Both the position numbers and the translations under genes were made by a program. The notes under the pieces were generated by a model. It was given only the letters and a program-made list of their open reading frames with translations, did no database searches and was not told the origin of the DNA. Shown here piece by piece: positions 1 through 8,806 of a DNA stretch of 64,000 nt (its first letter is position 1; each line of letters starts with the position of its first letter). Source of the stretch: Massilia frigida (GTDB lineage: Bacteria > Pseudomonadota > Gammaproteobacteria > Burkholderiales > Burkholderiaceae_D); NCBI RefSeq assembly GCF_011682175.1, contig NZ_WHJG01000033.1:27661-91660 (forward strand). The letters are read 5' to 3'.

Positions 1-1
1 C

Positions 2-1627
2 GGCTTGCGGCCGGGGATGGACATCACCGCCATCACCGAGCTGCGCGACGGCGCGCTGGTGCTCGGCACGCTGACCGAGGAAATCTACCTGTTCAACGGC
101 CGCCGCTGGCACAAGTTCGGCGGCGCCGAGGGTTTGCCGCCGAACGCGCCCTTCTTCCTCGCGGAAGATGCGGCCGGCTATCTGTGGTCGGCCGGCCTGC
201 GCGGCATCCTGCGCGCCCCGCTGGCCGACATGCGCCGGGTCCAGAACGGCCAGGCCAGGACCGCCGCCGGCGAAATGATCCTCAACGAGCGCGGCGACCG
301 GCGCAGCGGCGAACAGGGTTTCTGCTGCAACGGCGCCGGCACGTCCAAGGGCTTCATGGACCCGGCGGGCACGCTGTGGCTGCCCAGCCGCGATGGCGTG
401 GTCACGCTCGACACCATGGGCCTGACCAGGAACATGACGCCGCCAACGGCCGTGATCGAACGGGTGCGCGTGCTCGACACCTGGCGCGACATCCGCCAGG
501 GCCAGGTCGGCGCCCTGCGCATGCGCGAAGATGCGCGCGACCTGGCCTTCGAATTCACCGCCCTGAGCTTCCAGGACCCGGCCAGCGTGGTGCTGCGCTA
601 CCGCCTGCATGGCTACGACAAGGACTGGCGCGAACTGCAGGCGGGCGCGCCGCGCGCGGTCAACTACACCAACCTGCCGCCCGGCTCCTACAAGTTCGAG
701 GTCAAGGCCAGCAACAACGCCGACGTCTGGAGCAAGCTGCCGGCGCGCCTGGACTTTATCATCGCGCCGCATTTCTACGAGACCAGCTGGTTTTACGGCC
801 TGCTGCTGGCCTGTTTGGGCGGCACCGTGTACGCCGGTTTCCGCCTGCAGCGCAGTGCGCATGAAAGACAGCGCGCCGCGCTGGAGCAGCAGGTGGCCGA
901 GCGCACCGAGCAGTTGCACGTGGCCAACCGCGCGCTGGAACTGGCCAGCCAGACCGACCCGCTCACGGGGCTGCACAACCGGCGCTACCTGAGCAACCAG
1001 ATCCCGGCCGACCTGGCCTTCTACGAGCGCGAAAACAAGCGCACCGGCTCCGGCGACAACACGCTGCTGTTCGCGCTGGTCGACATCGACCACTTCAAGC
1101 GCATCAACGACACCTATGGCCACAAGGCGGGCGACCGGGTGCTGCAGCAGGTGTCGGACGTGCTGCGCGCCCAGGTGCGGGTGGGCGACTACATCGTGCG
1201 CTGGGGCGGCGAAGAATTCCTGCTGGTGTGCCGGCCCGGCACGCGCCAGTTCGTACCGGTGCTGGGCGAGCGTATCCGGCGCGCGGTCGCCAACCATGTG
1301 TTCGACCTGGGCGACGGCATCGAGGTATCGCTCACCTGTTCGGTGGGGCTGGCCGAGAGCGGCCTGTATCTGGACGACGCCAAGGGCGTGAGCTGGGAAC
1401 ACCTGGTGGAACTGGCCGACGCCGCGCTGTACTGGGTCAAGGCGAATGGCCGCAATGGCTGGAGCGCGCTGCGGCCCAAGCCCAATGCGGACAACCGGGA
1501 GCTGATCGAAAAACTGCACCTGGGCGCGCAGGCGATGCTCGACACCGGCCGGGCGACCCTGATCAGTTCAAGCGACCAGCTCACGCCCGCGCACGCGGCG
1601 CTGGCCGAGTCGAACGACCCGGGCTGA
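2..1627 (+). CDS. Sensor diguanylate cyclase, Y_Y_Y plus GGDEF (5' end outside window)
   Basis: The reading frame is open from the first base, so the true start lies upstream. The visible part begins with beta-propeller-like sequence of the two-component-regulator propeller type. It continues with a Y_Y_Y-type domain (visible residues about 180-255), one transmembrane helix (about 258-278), a short coiled coil and a C-terminal GGDEF domain (about 315-490). The active-site signature is GGEEF near visible residue 401. An inhibitory RxxD site (RVGD) lies five residues before it, so product inhibition by c-di-GMP is expected. The family converts two GTP to cyclic-di-GMP in response to a periplasmic signal. 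A tail of about 50 residues after GGDEF has no recognised motif. The ligand is unknown. Confidence 0.9.
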   Translation, partial: GLRPGMDITAITELRDGALVLGTLTEEIYLFNGRRWHKFGGAEGLPPNAPFFLAEDAAGYLWSAGLRGILRAPLADMRRVQNGQARTAAGEMILNERGDRRSGEQGFCCNGAGTSKGFMDPAGTLWLPSRDGVVTLDTMGLTRNMTPPTAVIERVRVLDTWRDIRQGQVGALRMREDARDLAFEFTALSFQDPASVVLRYRLHGYDKDWRELQAGAPRAVNYTNLPPGSYKFEVKASNNADVWSKLPARLDFIIAPHFYETSWFYGLLLACLGGTVYAGFRLQRSAHERQRAALEQQVAERTEQLHVANRALELASQTDPLTGLHNRRYLSNQIPADLAFYERENKRTGSGDNTLLFALVDIDHFKRINDTYGHKAGDRVLQQVSDVLRAQVRVGDYIVRWGGEEFLLVCRPGTRQFVPVLGERIRRAVANHVFDLGDGIEVSLTCSVGLAESGLYLDDAKGVSWEHLVELADAALYWVKANGRNGWSALRPKPNADNRELIEKLHLGAQAMLDTGRATLISSSDQLTPAHAALAESNDPG

Positions 1628-1744
1628 GCACCTCGATCTCCCACTACGCAAGGCGACGGCGGCCGTAAGGACAGTCAAAGCGCTTGCGCTGTAAGAACTT
1701 CACCATCTCGCCATCTCGGCCTTGGCCGCTGAGCACATGTAACG

Positions 1745-1764
1745 ATGCCGGCACGCGCCGGCAT
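1745..1764. terminator. GC-rich hairpin between convergent genes
   Basis: An 8-bp perfect stem (ATGCCGGC / GCCGGCAT) with a 4-base loop lies between the end of the diguanylate cyclase gene and the end of the convergent PEP-CTERM gene. There is no clear T-run on either side, so it is only a possible bidirectional terminator. Confidence 0.35.
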
Positions 1765-1773
1765 GCAGAATCC

Positions 1774-2631
1774 TCAGCGAACCCGCTTGCGGCGGGCCGC
1801 GCCGGCGACCAGCGCCAAACCACCAAGGAGCATCCCATAGGTTGCCGGTTCCGGCACCGGGCTGGTCGATGGCGTCGTATCGCGCGATTGCGCTTCGGCC
1901 CACAAGCTGATCGACAGCTTCAGGTTCTGCGTGGTCGATTTGGTGTTCTCGAACATGATCGACAAACGCTCGCTTGCCGACTGCGAGAACGGCAAATTCG
2001 GGTCGCTACTCCAGGTCGGCGCAGTCAACTCGAAGTGCGTCGTCGTAGTCGGGTACCAGTCGGGCGCGGCGCTTTCGAAGCCCATGCTGGCCTTGAGGGT
2101 TGAATTTTCCCTCAGCACATTTGTACGTGGCAGTGACGTTGCCACACTGCCACTCGCGTCGGCAAAGAACGTGATCTGCGTACCAGGCGAGAGGACGAAT
2201 TCTTCGATGTACATGAAATTCGATGCGGTCGCCGACCGGCTATAGCCGACAGTGCCCGTGGTCGACGCGGCCGCACCCAAGTCCAGGCTCTGGAAATTGT
2301 TTCCGCTGATGGTAGAGACCACGGTCCCCTGGCGGGTGGACAGGCTGCCATCGACATCGCGGCTATACAGCGCGCTCGTCCTGTCCTGGTTCATGTTGCG
2401 CGTGGCACGTAATCCGGTTTCGATGATATCGCCGCCGGCCCGCGTGCCAGGGTAGCTGGTACTGCGCGGCTTGACGATCGAGAGCGAAGGCGCGATGCCG
2501 TCGTTGGGCAGCAGGTCTACCAGCGCATACGAAAAATTGGTCAATGTGCCTTGTGCGCTCACTTGCGCGCTGGCGGACAGCGGGACAGCGAGCGCTGCGG
2601 TCAATGCCAGCGTGTTAACAATGGTGTTCAT
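1774..2631 (-). CDS. PEP-CTERM sorting domain protein (paralogue A)
   Basis: A secreted protein of 285 residues. The chosen ATG at 2631 gives a clean signal peptide (about residues 1-23, ending in SASA-Q); the frame extends 26 codons upstream but that part has no signal character. The C-terminus has the exosortase sorting tag: PVPEP, then a hydrophobic helix, then an Arg-rich end (AARRKRVR). The family is exported, processed by exosortase and tied to exopolysaccharide or biofilm matrix. The middle has no recognised domain. The mature N-terminus (TNFSYALVDLLPNDGIAPSL) is almost the same as that of the next minus-strand gene, so the two are tandem paralogues. Function is unknown. Confidence 0.88.
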   Translation of the reverse strand: MNTIVNTLALTAALAVPLSASAQVSAQGTLTNFSYALVDLLPNDGIAPSLSIVKPRSTSYPGTRAGGDIIETGLRATRNMNQDRTSALYSRDVDGSLSTRQGTVVSTISGNNFQSLDLGAAASTTGTVGYSRSATASNFMYIEEFVLSPGTQITFFADASGSVATSLPRTNVLRENSTLKASMGFESAAPDWYPTTTTHFELTAPTWSSDPNLPFSQSASERLSIMFENTKSTTQNLKLSISLWAEAQSRDTTPSTSPVPEPATYGMLLGGLALVAGAARRKRVR

Positions 2632-2698
2632 AAAAATCCTGAGTGAATAATGAGCGTGTTCTACACGGAATGCGGCAAGCCAGTGCAGGACTCGGGGA

Positions 2699-2723
2699 GG
2701 CGCGTCCACCGTCAGGACGCGCC
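2699..2723. terminator. Hairpin between the two PEP-CTERM paralogues
   Basis: A 9-bp perfect stem (GGCGCGTCC / GGACGCGCC) with a 7-base loop sits 22 bp downstream of the paralogue B stop codon on the minus strand. No T-run follows, so termination is an inference from position. Confidence 0.35.
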
Positions 2724-2744
2724 CATCGCGGCGCCGTCTGCCGA

Positions 2745-3617
2745 TCAGTCCTTGCCCACGATCTTGCGTCGGCGCCGCACGGCACCGGCGACCAGCGCCA
2801 GTCCGGCAAGCAGCATGGCCGTGGTGGCCGGCTCAGGCACAGGAGTTGGCGGCACCTCGGTGGCCTTCAGAGCTTGCACAGTCGCGTGCAAGTCGTACTT
2901 CAGACTCAGATCGGCTGAAAACGCCGATTTGTTGTCGAGCGTAAGCGAGAAGCGCTCACTGGCAGGGCTTTCACCTGGATGGCCGTTCCATGCTTCCCGA
3001 TTGATGAAATTTGATACATATACATATTCACCCGGCCGGTTTTGTATATTGGCGTTTAAAGACACCCGAGCCTGGATTTCCGCATAGTCCCGAAATGCCT
3101 GATGTGCCTCGCCTTCTGGCGTGATCAAGGCGCTTCCGGTAAAGTCTGCGAAAAACGACACCCGGGTACCCGGCGAGAGCACAAACTCGGTGATGTTCAA
3201 ACCGCTTTGCCCTTTCGCGTGGCGGCTTGCAGCAGGGGTGCCGGCCGTCGACGCCACGGTGTGCAATTGCAATGAATGAAAATCAGTACCAGTCAAGCTC
3301 GCCCTTGCCGTGCCGACTGACGTGGCGAGGCCAACGGCGAGGTCGCGGTCATAAGGCGCTGTGAATTGGCTACGCGCGTCGTCAAACCATGGCTCGACGG
3401 AGTCAGACTGGCTGAGAGAGCCGAACACCGAGGCGCCACCGGCATAACCCTGTGGGGTGACGATGCTGAGCGACGGGGCAATGCCATCGTTGGGCAACAA
3501 GTCGATCAAGGTGTACGAGAAATTGCTCAGGCTACCTTCAGCGCGAACCTGTGCGTGGGCCAATAGCGGTGACGCCAGCGTAGCCGCCATCACCATACCT
3601 GCGGCGAATTTGTTCAT
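2745..3617 (-). CDS. PEP-CTERM sorting domain protein (paralogue B)
   Basis: A secreted protein of 290 residues with a signal peptide (about residues 1-22, ending AHA-Q). The C-terminal tag is PVPEPATTAMLLAGLALVAG followed by basic residues. Its mature N-terminus (LSNFSYTLIDLLPNDGIAPS) matches paralogue A, which lies 113 bp downstream, so the pair probably arose by tandem duplication. The central regions have diverged, but both keep a segment FVLSPGTxxxFFADxxGS. No catalytic motif is visible. It probably acts at the cell surface or in the matrix after exosortase processing. It could be transcribed with paralogue A, though the hairpin between them may limit this. Confidence 0.88.
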   Translation of the reverse strand: MNKFAAGMVMAATLASPLLAHAQVRAEGSLSNFSYTLIDLLPNDGIAPSLSIVTPQGYAGGASVFGSLSQSDSVEPWFDDARSQFTAPYDRDLAVGLATSVGTARASLTGTDFHSLQLHTVASTAGTPAASRHAKGQSGLNITEFVLSPGTRVSFFADFTGSALITPEGEAHQAFRDYAEIQARVSLNANIQNRPGEYVYVSNFINREAWNGHPGESPASERFSLTLDNKSAFSADLSLKYDLHATVQALKATEVPPTPVPEPATTAMLLAGLALVAGAVRRRRKIVGKD

Positions 3618-4007
3618 GGATTAGCCTTAAATTTATAGCAAGATTGTCGGACACCGGAATATACCAGTGCCTGCCGCGCGGGCGATGGCCTGTTACAAAT
3701 TTTTCACACTTCCCGGCTTCCGGCTTGGTTGCGGTGCCAGACTGGAAGATGCGCGCAGCGCTGGCACTGTCCCGGCCCATGTCGTCGCTCGCGCTGATGG
3801 CGGGATACCGGCTGTCCGGCGAAAATCAGGAATTCGGCCGCCCCGCGCAGGATCTTCATACACCAGGCGATCGGCATTGTTGCGGTGGTCGTAGCGCCAG
3901 TACCGGGTCTTGTTGGCACCCTCCGGCACGCCGCTATTACTGAAGCGACCGCCGTCGGCCGCGGCGCGCAGGGTTAGTGTCGTGTGAAAGTCGCGATTTC
4001 ATATCAC
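3618..4007 (-). other. Gene-poor stretch with a possible decayed coding fragment
   Basis: This 390-bp interval holds the promoter region of the upstream PEP-CTERM gene. On the minus strand, about 3975-3693, there is an open stretch that reads like protein (a segment GVPEGANKTRYWRYDHRNNA, then DRLVYEDPARGGRIPDF). It lacks a convincing start and loses protein character near 3830. It may be the remnant of a lost gene; I do not recognise the family. Confidence 0.25.
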
Positions 4008-4898
4008 TTAAACGCGCACGACGCCATCGATCACCGTGATCGACTGGCCGCCGATCCACGGTTCGCCATCGACGTAGGTAACCGCGATGCGGCCGTCGCA
4101 TTGCAAACAGGTGCCCTGGCGCGCAGTGTAAGCACGGCTGGTCTGGCCGCCGCCGGGAAAGCCCTGCGCCTGCAGCACCCTCGCGATGCAGGCATTGGCG
4201 CTGCCGGTAACCGGGTCTTCGACCAGCGATCCGTGCTTGGTAAACAGCGCCCTGACCTCGTAATCGGCCGGCCCGTCGGCGTCATGCGGGCCGTAGATCG
4301 CCACGCCGGTCACGCCCAGGCGGGTCATTTCCTGCAACGCGGCGCCGTCGATGCGCGCATCGAGACAGGCTTGCGCGCTCGCCAAACGCACGACCAGCCA
4401 CGCGATGCCCATGGTGACGACGAGCGGCGTGCACACCGCATCGGGCACGGCGCCTGGCAAGACCCGCGCCAGCAAGGGCTGGTGCTGATGCTCGAGCGGC
4501 GCCAGGGTGGCCGCAGGCGCGCGAAACGCCAAGGTGCCATCGGCGCCGATCTCGATCGGCACCAGCCCCACCCCGCACTCCTGCACCAAGGTGGCGGCGC
4601 GGCGCGGCACCAGGCCCGCTTCGAGCAGGGCGTGCGCCGTGCCCAAAGTGGGATGGCCGGCGAAGGGAAACTCGGTATCGGGAGAGAAGATGCGGACGCG
4701 GTAGTCGGCCTGCGCATCGCGCGCGGTCAGTACGAAGGTGGTTTCGGACAGGTTGGTCCAGCGCGCCATGGCTTGCATGTCGGCGTCGGACAGGCCGTCG
4801 GCATCGAGCACGACGGCCAGTGGATTGCCCTTGAACGCGACCTTGGTGAACACGTCGACCTGCTTGAAGCGGCGCGCCGCGCCCGGGGCCACGCTCAA
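4008..4898 (-). CDS. PhzF family isomerase/epimerase-like protein
   Basis: 296 residues, the usual length of the PhzF/diaminopimelate-epimerase-fold family. The N-terminus FKQVDVFTKVAFKGNPLAVV and the NLSETTFVL segment, which carries the family's conserved Glu, are diagnostic. A matching second half contains DPVTGSANAC. Family members isomerise small metabolites, as PhzF does in phenazine synthesis, but no phenazine genes are present, so the substrate is unknown. The start is TTG at 4896-4898, only one base after the stop codon of the upstream CBS gene on the same strand. This suggests translational coupling. A GTG two codons further in is an alternative start. Confidence 0.9.
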   Translation of the reverse strand: MSVAPGAARRFKQVDVFTKVAFKGNPLAVVLDADGLSDADMQAMARWTNLSETTFVLTARDAQADYRVRIFSPDTEFPFAGHPTLGTAHALLEAGLVPRRAATLVQECGVGLVPIEIGADGTLAFRAPAATLAPLEHQHQPLLARVLPGAVPDAVCTPLVVTMGIAWLVVRLASAQACLDARIDGAALQEMTRLGVTGVAIYGPHDADGPADYEVRALFTKHGSLVEDPVTGSANACIARVLQAQGFPGGGQTSRAYTARQGTCLQCDGRIAVTYVDGEPWIGGQSITVIDGVVRV

Positions 4899-4899
4899 A

Positions 4900-5352
4900 T
4901 CAGTCTTCCTGAACGGCTTCGGCCGGCCAGTCGCGGATGTAGGCCTTGAGCATGCGATTCTCGAAGCTCTGCGCTTCGAGCACGGCGCGCGCGACGTCGT
5001 AGAACGAAATGACGCCGAGCAGGGTTTTCGCGTTCATCACCGGCAGGTAGCGCGCGTGCTTTTCGAGCATCATGCGGCGTACTTCGTTGACCTCGGTGTC
5101 CGGGGTGACGGTGATCGGATGATCGTCCATGTGCTTGCGCACCGTGCCCGCGCCGACCGAGCCGCCGTTCTTGTGCAGCACCTTGATGACTTCGCGGAAG
5201 GTCAGCATGCCGACCAGGTCGCCGAACTCCATGACCACCAGCGAACCGATGTCCTTTTCGGCCATGGTGTTGACCGCGTCCACGAGCAGCATCTCGGGCG
5301 TTGCTGTGTACAGGATGTTACCCTTCACTTGAAGGATTTCTGAGACTTTCAT
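4900..5352 (-). CDS. CBS domain protein
   Basis: 150 residues made almost entirely of two CBS motifs (about residues 10-65 and 75-135). CBS pairs bind adenine nucleotides or S-adenosyl compounds and act as regulatory switches. As there is no attached enzyme domain, it must regulate a partner protein. The second motif has the usual TEVNEVRRMMLEKHARYLPV pattern. Its stop is one base from the TTG start of the PhzF-family gene, so the two are probably one operon. The upstream 221 bp (5353-5573) are shared with the divergent sulfhydrylase gene and must hold both promoters. Confidence 0.9.
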   Translation of the reverse strand: MKVSEILQVKGNILYTATPEMLLVDAVNTMAEKDIGSLVVMEFGDLVGMLTFREVIKVLHKNGGSVGAGTVRKHMDDHPITVTPDTEVNEVRRMMLEKHARYLPVMNAKTLLGVISFYDVARAVLEAQSFENRMLKAYIRDWPAEAVQED

Positions 5353-5573
5353 GGTGGCCGCCTTGTCATGTGAGGTTATAAGTGGATGTCTTTTATAAGC
5401 CCTAGCTCCGACTGTAGCGTAAGCTTGGCAAAAAATCCAGCATTGCGAATAATCAGGCCCCTGGAGAAAGGGCCCGATTGGTCATTGCACCATTTTAGCG
5501 AGCAAACCACGCTTTTGTGCAACGCATGCGTGCTACGATTCGGCCCATCCTTTTTCTAACTGATGAGCCCACC

Positions 5574-6884
5574 ATGAGCGGACCTCAATACCCCGGCTTC
5601 GACACCCTGTCGCTGCACGCCGGCGCTGCGCCCGACCCGGCCACCGGCGCCCGCGCCACGCCTGTCTATTTCACTTCCTCGTTCGCGTTCAAGGACTCGG
5701 ACCACGCGGCGTCGCTGTTCAATATGGAACGCGCCGGCCACGTGTACTCGCGCATCTCGAACCCGACCAACGCGGTGCTCGAAGAACGCATCGCCGCGCT
5801 CGAAGGCGGCGTGGCCGGCATCGCCACCGCCAGCGGCCAGGCCGCCATGCATCTGGGGCTGGTGACGATCGCCGGCGCCGGTTCGCACATCGTCGCTTCG
5901 CGCGCGCTGTACGGCGGCTCGCAAAACCTGCTGGCCTACACGCTCAAGCGCTTCGGCATCGAGACCACCTTCGTGGACCCGCGCGACGCCGACGCCTGGC
6001 GCGCCGCGATCCGTCCCAACACCAAGGTGCTGTTTGCCGAAACGCTGGGCAATCCGGGGCTGGACGTGCTCGATATCGCCACCGTCTCGGCCATCGCGCA
6101 CGACCACCATCTGCCGCTGATGATGGATTCGACCTTCACCACGCCTTACCTGCTGCGCCCCTTCGACCATGGCGCCGACCTGGTATTCCACTCGGCCACC
6201 AAGTTCCTGTGCGGGCACGGCACCGCCATCGGCGGCCTGCTGGTCGACGGCGGCACCTTCGACTGGCAAGCCGCCTACGACAAGACCGGGCGCTTCGCCG
6301 AATTGTGCGAGCCGTACGAGGGCTTTCACGGCATGGTGTTCGCCGAGGAATCGACCGTGGCGCCGTTTTCGCTGCGCGCGCGGCGCGAGGGCTTGCGCGA
6401 TTTCGGCGCGGTGATGAGCCCCCACAATGCCTTCGCCGTGCTGCAAGGGATCGAGACGCTCAGCCTGCGCATGGACCGCCACGTGGCCAACACGCGCAAG
6501 GTGGTCGAATTCCTGCTGTCCAATCCGGCGGTGGAGTCGGTGTCGTATCCGGAACTGGAATCGCATCCCGATTATGCGCTGGCCAAACGCCTGCTGCCCA
6601 AGGGCTGCGGCGCGGTGTTCTCGTTCAGCCTCAAAGGCGACCGCGCCGCCGGGCGGCGCTTTGTGGACGCGCTCAAGATCTTCTCGCACCTGGCCAACGT
6701 GGGCGACGCCAAGTCGCTGGTGATCCATCCGGCGTCGACCACCCACTTCCGGGTACCGACCGAACAACTGGCGGCGTCCGGCATCAAGGAAGGCACGATG
6801 CGCCTGTCGATCGGGCTGGAGAACGTCGATGACCTGATCGAAGACCTGGCGCGCGGCCTGAAACTGTCGCAGAAGGGAGCCTGA
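5574..6884 (+). CDS. O-acetylhomoserine/O-succinylhomoserine sulfhydrylase family (PLP)
   Basis: 436 residues. The ATG at 5574 is chosen because the protein then begins MSGPQYPGFDTLSLHAG, typical for the family; the open frame extends 19 codons upstream without homology. It belongs to the Cys/Met-metabolism PLP enzymes. The PLP lysine is K210 in SATKFLCGHGT, and the substrate-binding YSRISNPTN segment is present near residue 60. The length of about 430 residues and the FHGMVF stretch fit the MetY (O-acetylhomoserine) branch better than MetZ. It makes homocysteine from an activated homoserine and sulfide in methionine synthesis. The downstream alpha/beta hydrolase starts one base after its stop. 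Confidence 0.9.
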   Translation: MSGPQYPGFDTLSLHAGAAPDPATGARATPVYFTSSFAFKDSDHAASLFNMERAGHVYSRISNPTNAVLEERIAALEGGVAGIATASGQAAMHLGLVTIAGAGSHIVASRALYGGSQNLLAYTLKRFGIETTFVDPRDADAWRAAIRPNTKVLFAETLGNPGLDVLDIATVSAIAHDHHLPLMMDSTFTTPYLLRPFDHGADLVFHSATKFLCGHGTAIGGLLVDGGTFDWQAAYDKTGRFAELCEPYEGFHGMVFAEESTVAPFSLRARREGLRDFGAVMSPHNAFAVLQGIETLSLRMDRHVANTRKVVEFLLSNPAVESVSYPELESHPDYALAKRLLPKGCGAVFSFSLKGDRAAGRRFVDALKIFSHLANVGDAKSLVIHPASTTHFRVPTEQLAASGIKEGTMRLSIGLENVDDLIEDLARGLKLSQKGA

Positions 6885-6885
6885 C

Positions 6886-7695
6886 ATGATCTGCACCCTT
6901 CCCGGCTTCGACGCCTACTGCTACACCGGCGGCAAGGCCTTCAACGCGGCCCAGCCGACCATCGTCTTCATCCACGGCGCCCAGAACGACCATTCGGTGT
7001 GGGCCTTGCAGTCGCGCTATTTCGCGCACCACGGCTTCAATGTGCTGGCGGTGGACCTGCCCGGCCACGGGCGCAGCAGGGGCGCGGCGCTGCACAGCGT
7101 GGAAGAAATGGCGACCTGGCTGCTGGCGGTGCTCGATGCCGTGGGCGTCGAACGCGCCGTGCTGGCGGGCCACAGCATGGGCTCCCTGATCGCGCTCGAA
7201 GCGGCGTTCCGGGCGCCCGCGCGCGTGAGCCATCTGGCGCTGCTCGGCACCACTTATCCGATGAAGGTGTCCGACGCGCTGCTCGATACGGCCAGGAACA
7301 ACGAGCAGGCTGCGATCGACATGGTCAATATTTTCTCGCACTCGTCGATGGCGCAAAAGCCATCGTGTCCCGGACCGGGGTTTTACACCATGGGCGGCGC
7401 GCGGCGGCTGATGCAGCGCATGTCGGTCATCAATCCGGACCAGCTGTTCTACACCGACTTTTACGCCTGCAATGCCTACGCCAACGGCCAGGCCGCGGCG
7501 GAGACGGTGCGCTGCCCTACCCTGTTCATCTTCGGCAGCAAGGACATGATGACGCCGCCGCGCTCGACAAAACTGCTGACGGGCGCCATCGCCCACGGCA
7601 AAGTCCTCCAGGTCGATGCCGGCCACCAGCTGATGGCCGAGCAGCCCGACGCGGTGCTGGACGCGCTGTTCGGGTTCGCCACCGCGCCCGCGTAA
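6886..7695 (+). CDS. Alpha/beta hydrolase
   Basis: 269 residues with the alpha/beta-hydrolase fold. It has an oxyanion segment FIHGAQNDHSVW, the DLPGHGRS strand, and a nucleophile elbow GHSMGS with the nucleophile S97. The acid is probably in the GSKDMMTPP turn, and the His is in DAGHQLM. Substrate is not predictable; peroxidase- and esterase-like members share these motifs. It begins one base after the sulfhydrylase stop, so it is co-translated with it and may have a linked role in sulfur or acyl metabolism, which is inference. Confidence 0.9.
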   Translation: MICTLPGFDAYCYTGGKAFNAAQPTIVFIHGAQNDHSVWALQSRYFAHHGFNVLAVDLPGHGRSRGAALHSVEEMATWLLAVLDAVGVERAVLAGHSMGSLIALEAAFRAPARVSHLALLGTTYPMKVSDALLDTARNNEQAAIDMVNIFSHSSMAQKPSCPGPGFYTMGGARRLMQRMSVINPDQLFYTDFYACNAYANGQAAAETVRCPTLFIFGSKDMMTPPRSTKLLTGAIAHGKVLQVDAGHQLMAEQPDAVLDALFGFATAPA

Positions 7696-7713
7696 ATCCG
7701 CCAGGAGAGCCGC

Positions 7714-8019
7714 ATGCCGACCCGCCACGCCAGCTTCGCCGAATTTTATCCTTACTACCTGACGCAGCACGCGACCGTGCTGTGCCGGCGGGCGCATTTT
7801 ATCGGCAGCTCGTCGGCGCTCGCGGCGCTGGTGCAGTATGTGGACAGCATGAATCCGTGGTGGATCCTGGCGGCGCTCGTGTCGGGTTATGGCGGCGCCT
7901 GGATCGGGCATTTTTTCTATGAAAAGAACCGGCCAGCCTCGTTTGCACGGCCGCTGTATTCCTTCATGGGCGATTGGGTGATGTACTGGCAGATGTTGAC
8001 GGGGAAGCTGAGCTGGTAG
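7714..8019 (+). CDS. DUF962 / Mpo1-like membrane protein
   Basis: 101 residues with the family pattern of an N-terminal FAEFYPYYLTQH segment followed by two hydrophobic helices and a GHFFYEKNRPA motif (about residues 65-76). Yeast Mpo1, in the same family, is an Fe(II)-dependent dioxygenase acting on 2-hydroxy fatty acids; whether bacterial members share that activity is unknown. An AGGAGAG ribosome site lies just before the ATG, 18 bp after the hydrolase gene, so it is probably the last gene of the sulfhydrylase operon. Confidence 0.88.
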   Translation: MPTRHASFAEFYPYYLTQHATVLCRRAHFIGSSSALAALVQYVDSMNPWWILAALVSGYGGAWIGHFFYEKNRPASFARPLYSFMGDWVMYWQMLTGKLSW

Positions 8020-8161
8020 TGCGGGCATGGTCAACGTCCAGCACTCCACCTGTGAATTCCCGTTCGTCCACGGCGATAAAAAGTTGAAAATTTGTAGGTT
8101 TATTCCGCGTTTTTTGCTGCTTGGACTACAATATTATTTTAACAAACTCAGGAAAATACCC

Positions 8162-8743
8162 ATGCTGAGGAAAATCGCCGCCTGCCTGCTTGCGCTAAGC
8201 GCACTGAACAGCCAGGCCGCCGAGCAGGCTTATGAGTTTAGCTACACCGGAGCAAGCTTGGACGGGGTCTGGGATGCCAACGTAAGCACCGGGGGAAAGT
8301 TTATCGTCGATGATCTGAACGGCGACGGCGTATTCACTTTGCCAGAAGTGAAATCGTTCACCTACAGATTCCCGGCGGTACAGCACTGTGGAGAAGATCC
8401 ATCGATTCGCTGTACGTTGTCGGAGTTTAATTACGATCCAAAAGGCGCATTGACTCTCTGGTATAGCTACAGCCAACAGATAGGAAATGGCACCCCTCCG
8501 TCCGATGGCGGAAGCATTTCCGATAGTATTGCCGTGACACCCGACTAGCGCTTCTGGGGCCATTTCTTTGATCTTGGCGAGGGCTCTTACACCATCTATA
8601 TGATGACCCCCGACACCAAGTTCGCGATCACGGCAGTGCCCGAACCGCACAGCTACCTGATGCTCGGTGTCGGCTTGCTAGCCGTTGGCGCGATGCGCCG
8701 CCGTGCAAAGCGGGCAACGCCAGCCATGGCCAACGCCATCTGA
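8162..8743 (+). pseudogene. PEP-CTERM protein gene interrupted by an in-frame TAG
   Basis: The ATG at 8162 opens a frame with a signal peptide (MLRKIAACLLALSALNSQAA) and about 105 further residues, then meets TAG at 8546-8548. Reading on in the same frame gives RFWGHFFDLGEGSYTIYMM and then a full exosortase tag (VPEPHSYLMLGVGLLAVGA plus an Arg-rich end). The frame stops at TGA 8741-8743. So a single nonsense codon cuts the sorting signal off an otherwise intact gene of 193 codons. The truncated product would be secreted but not sorted. A sequencing error is the alternative. Confidence 0.85.
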
Positions 8744-8806
8744 TCGATGCACACGGCGCCTGAAGTTCAGCACCGTGCCGGCAAGTCTGGCGCCCGGCGC
8801 TGTCTT

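Noticed and set aside
3693..3929. A 78-codon minus-strand frame between the PEP-CTERM and PhzF genes
   Set aside because: It reads like protein for part of its length but has no good start, loses character, and matches no family I can name; kept only as a possible remnant.
5353..5573. A SAM-type riboswitch before the sulfhydrylase gene
   Set aside because: The pathway makes this plausible, but I saw no convincing conserved core or pairing by eye; a covariance-model search would decide.
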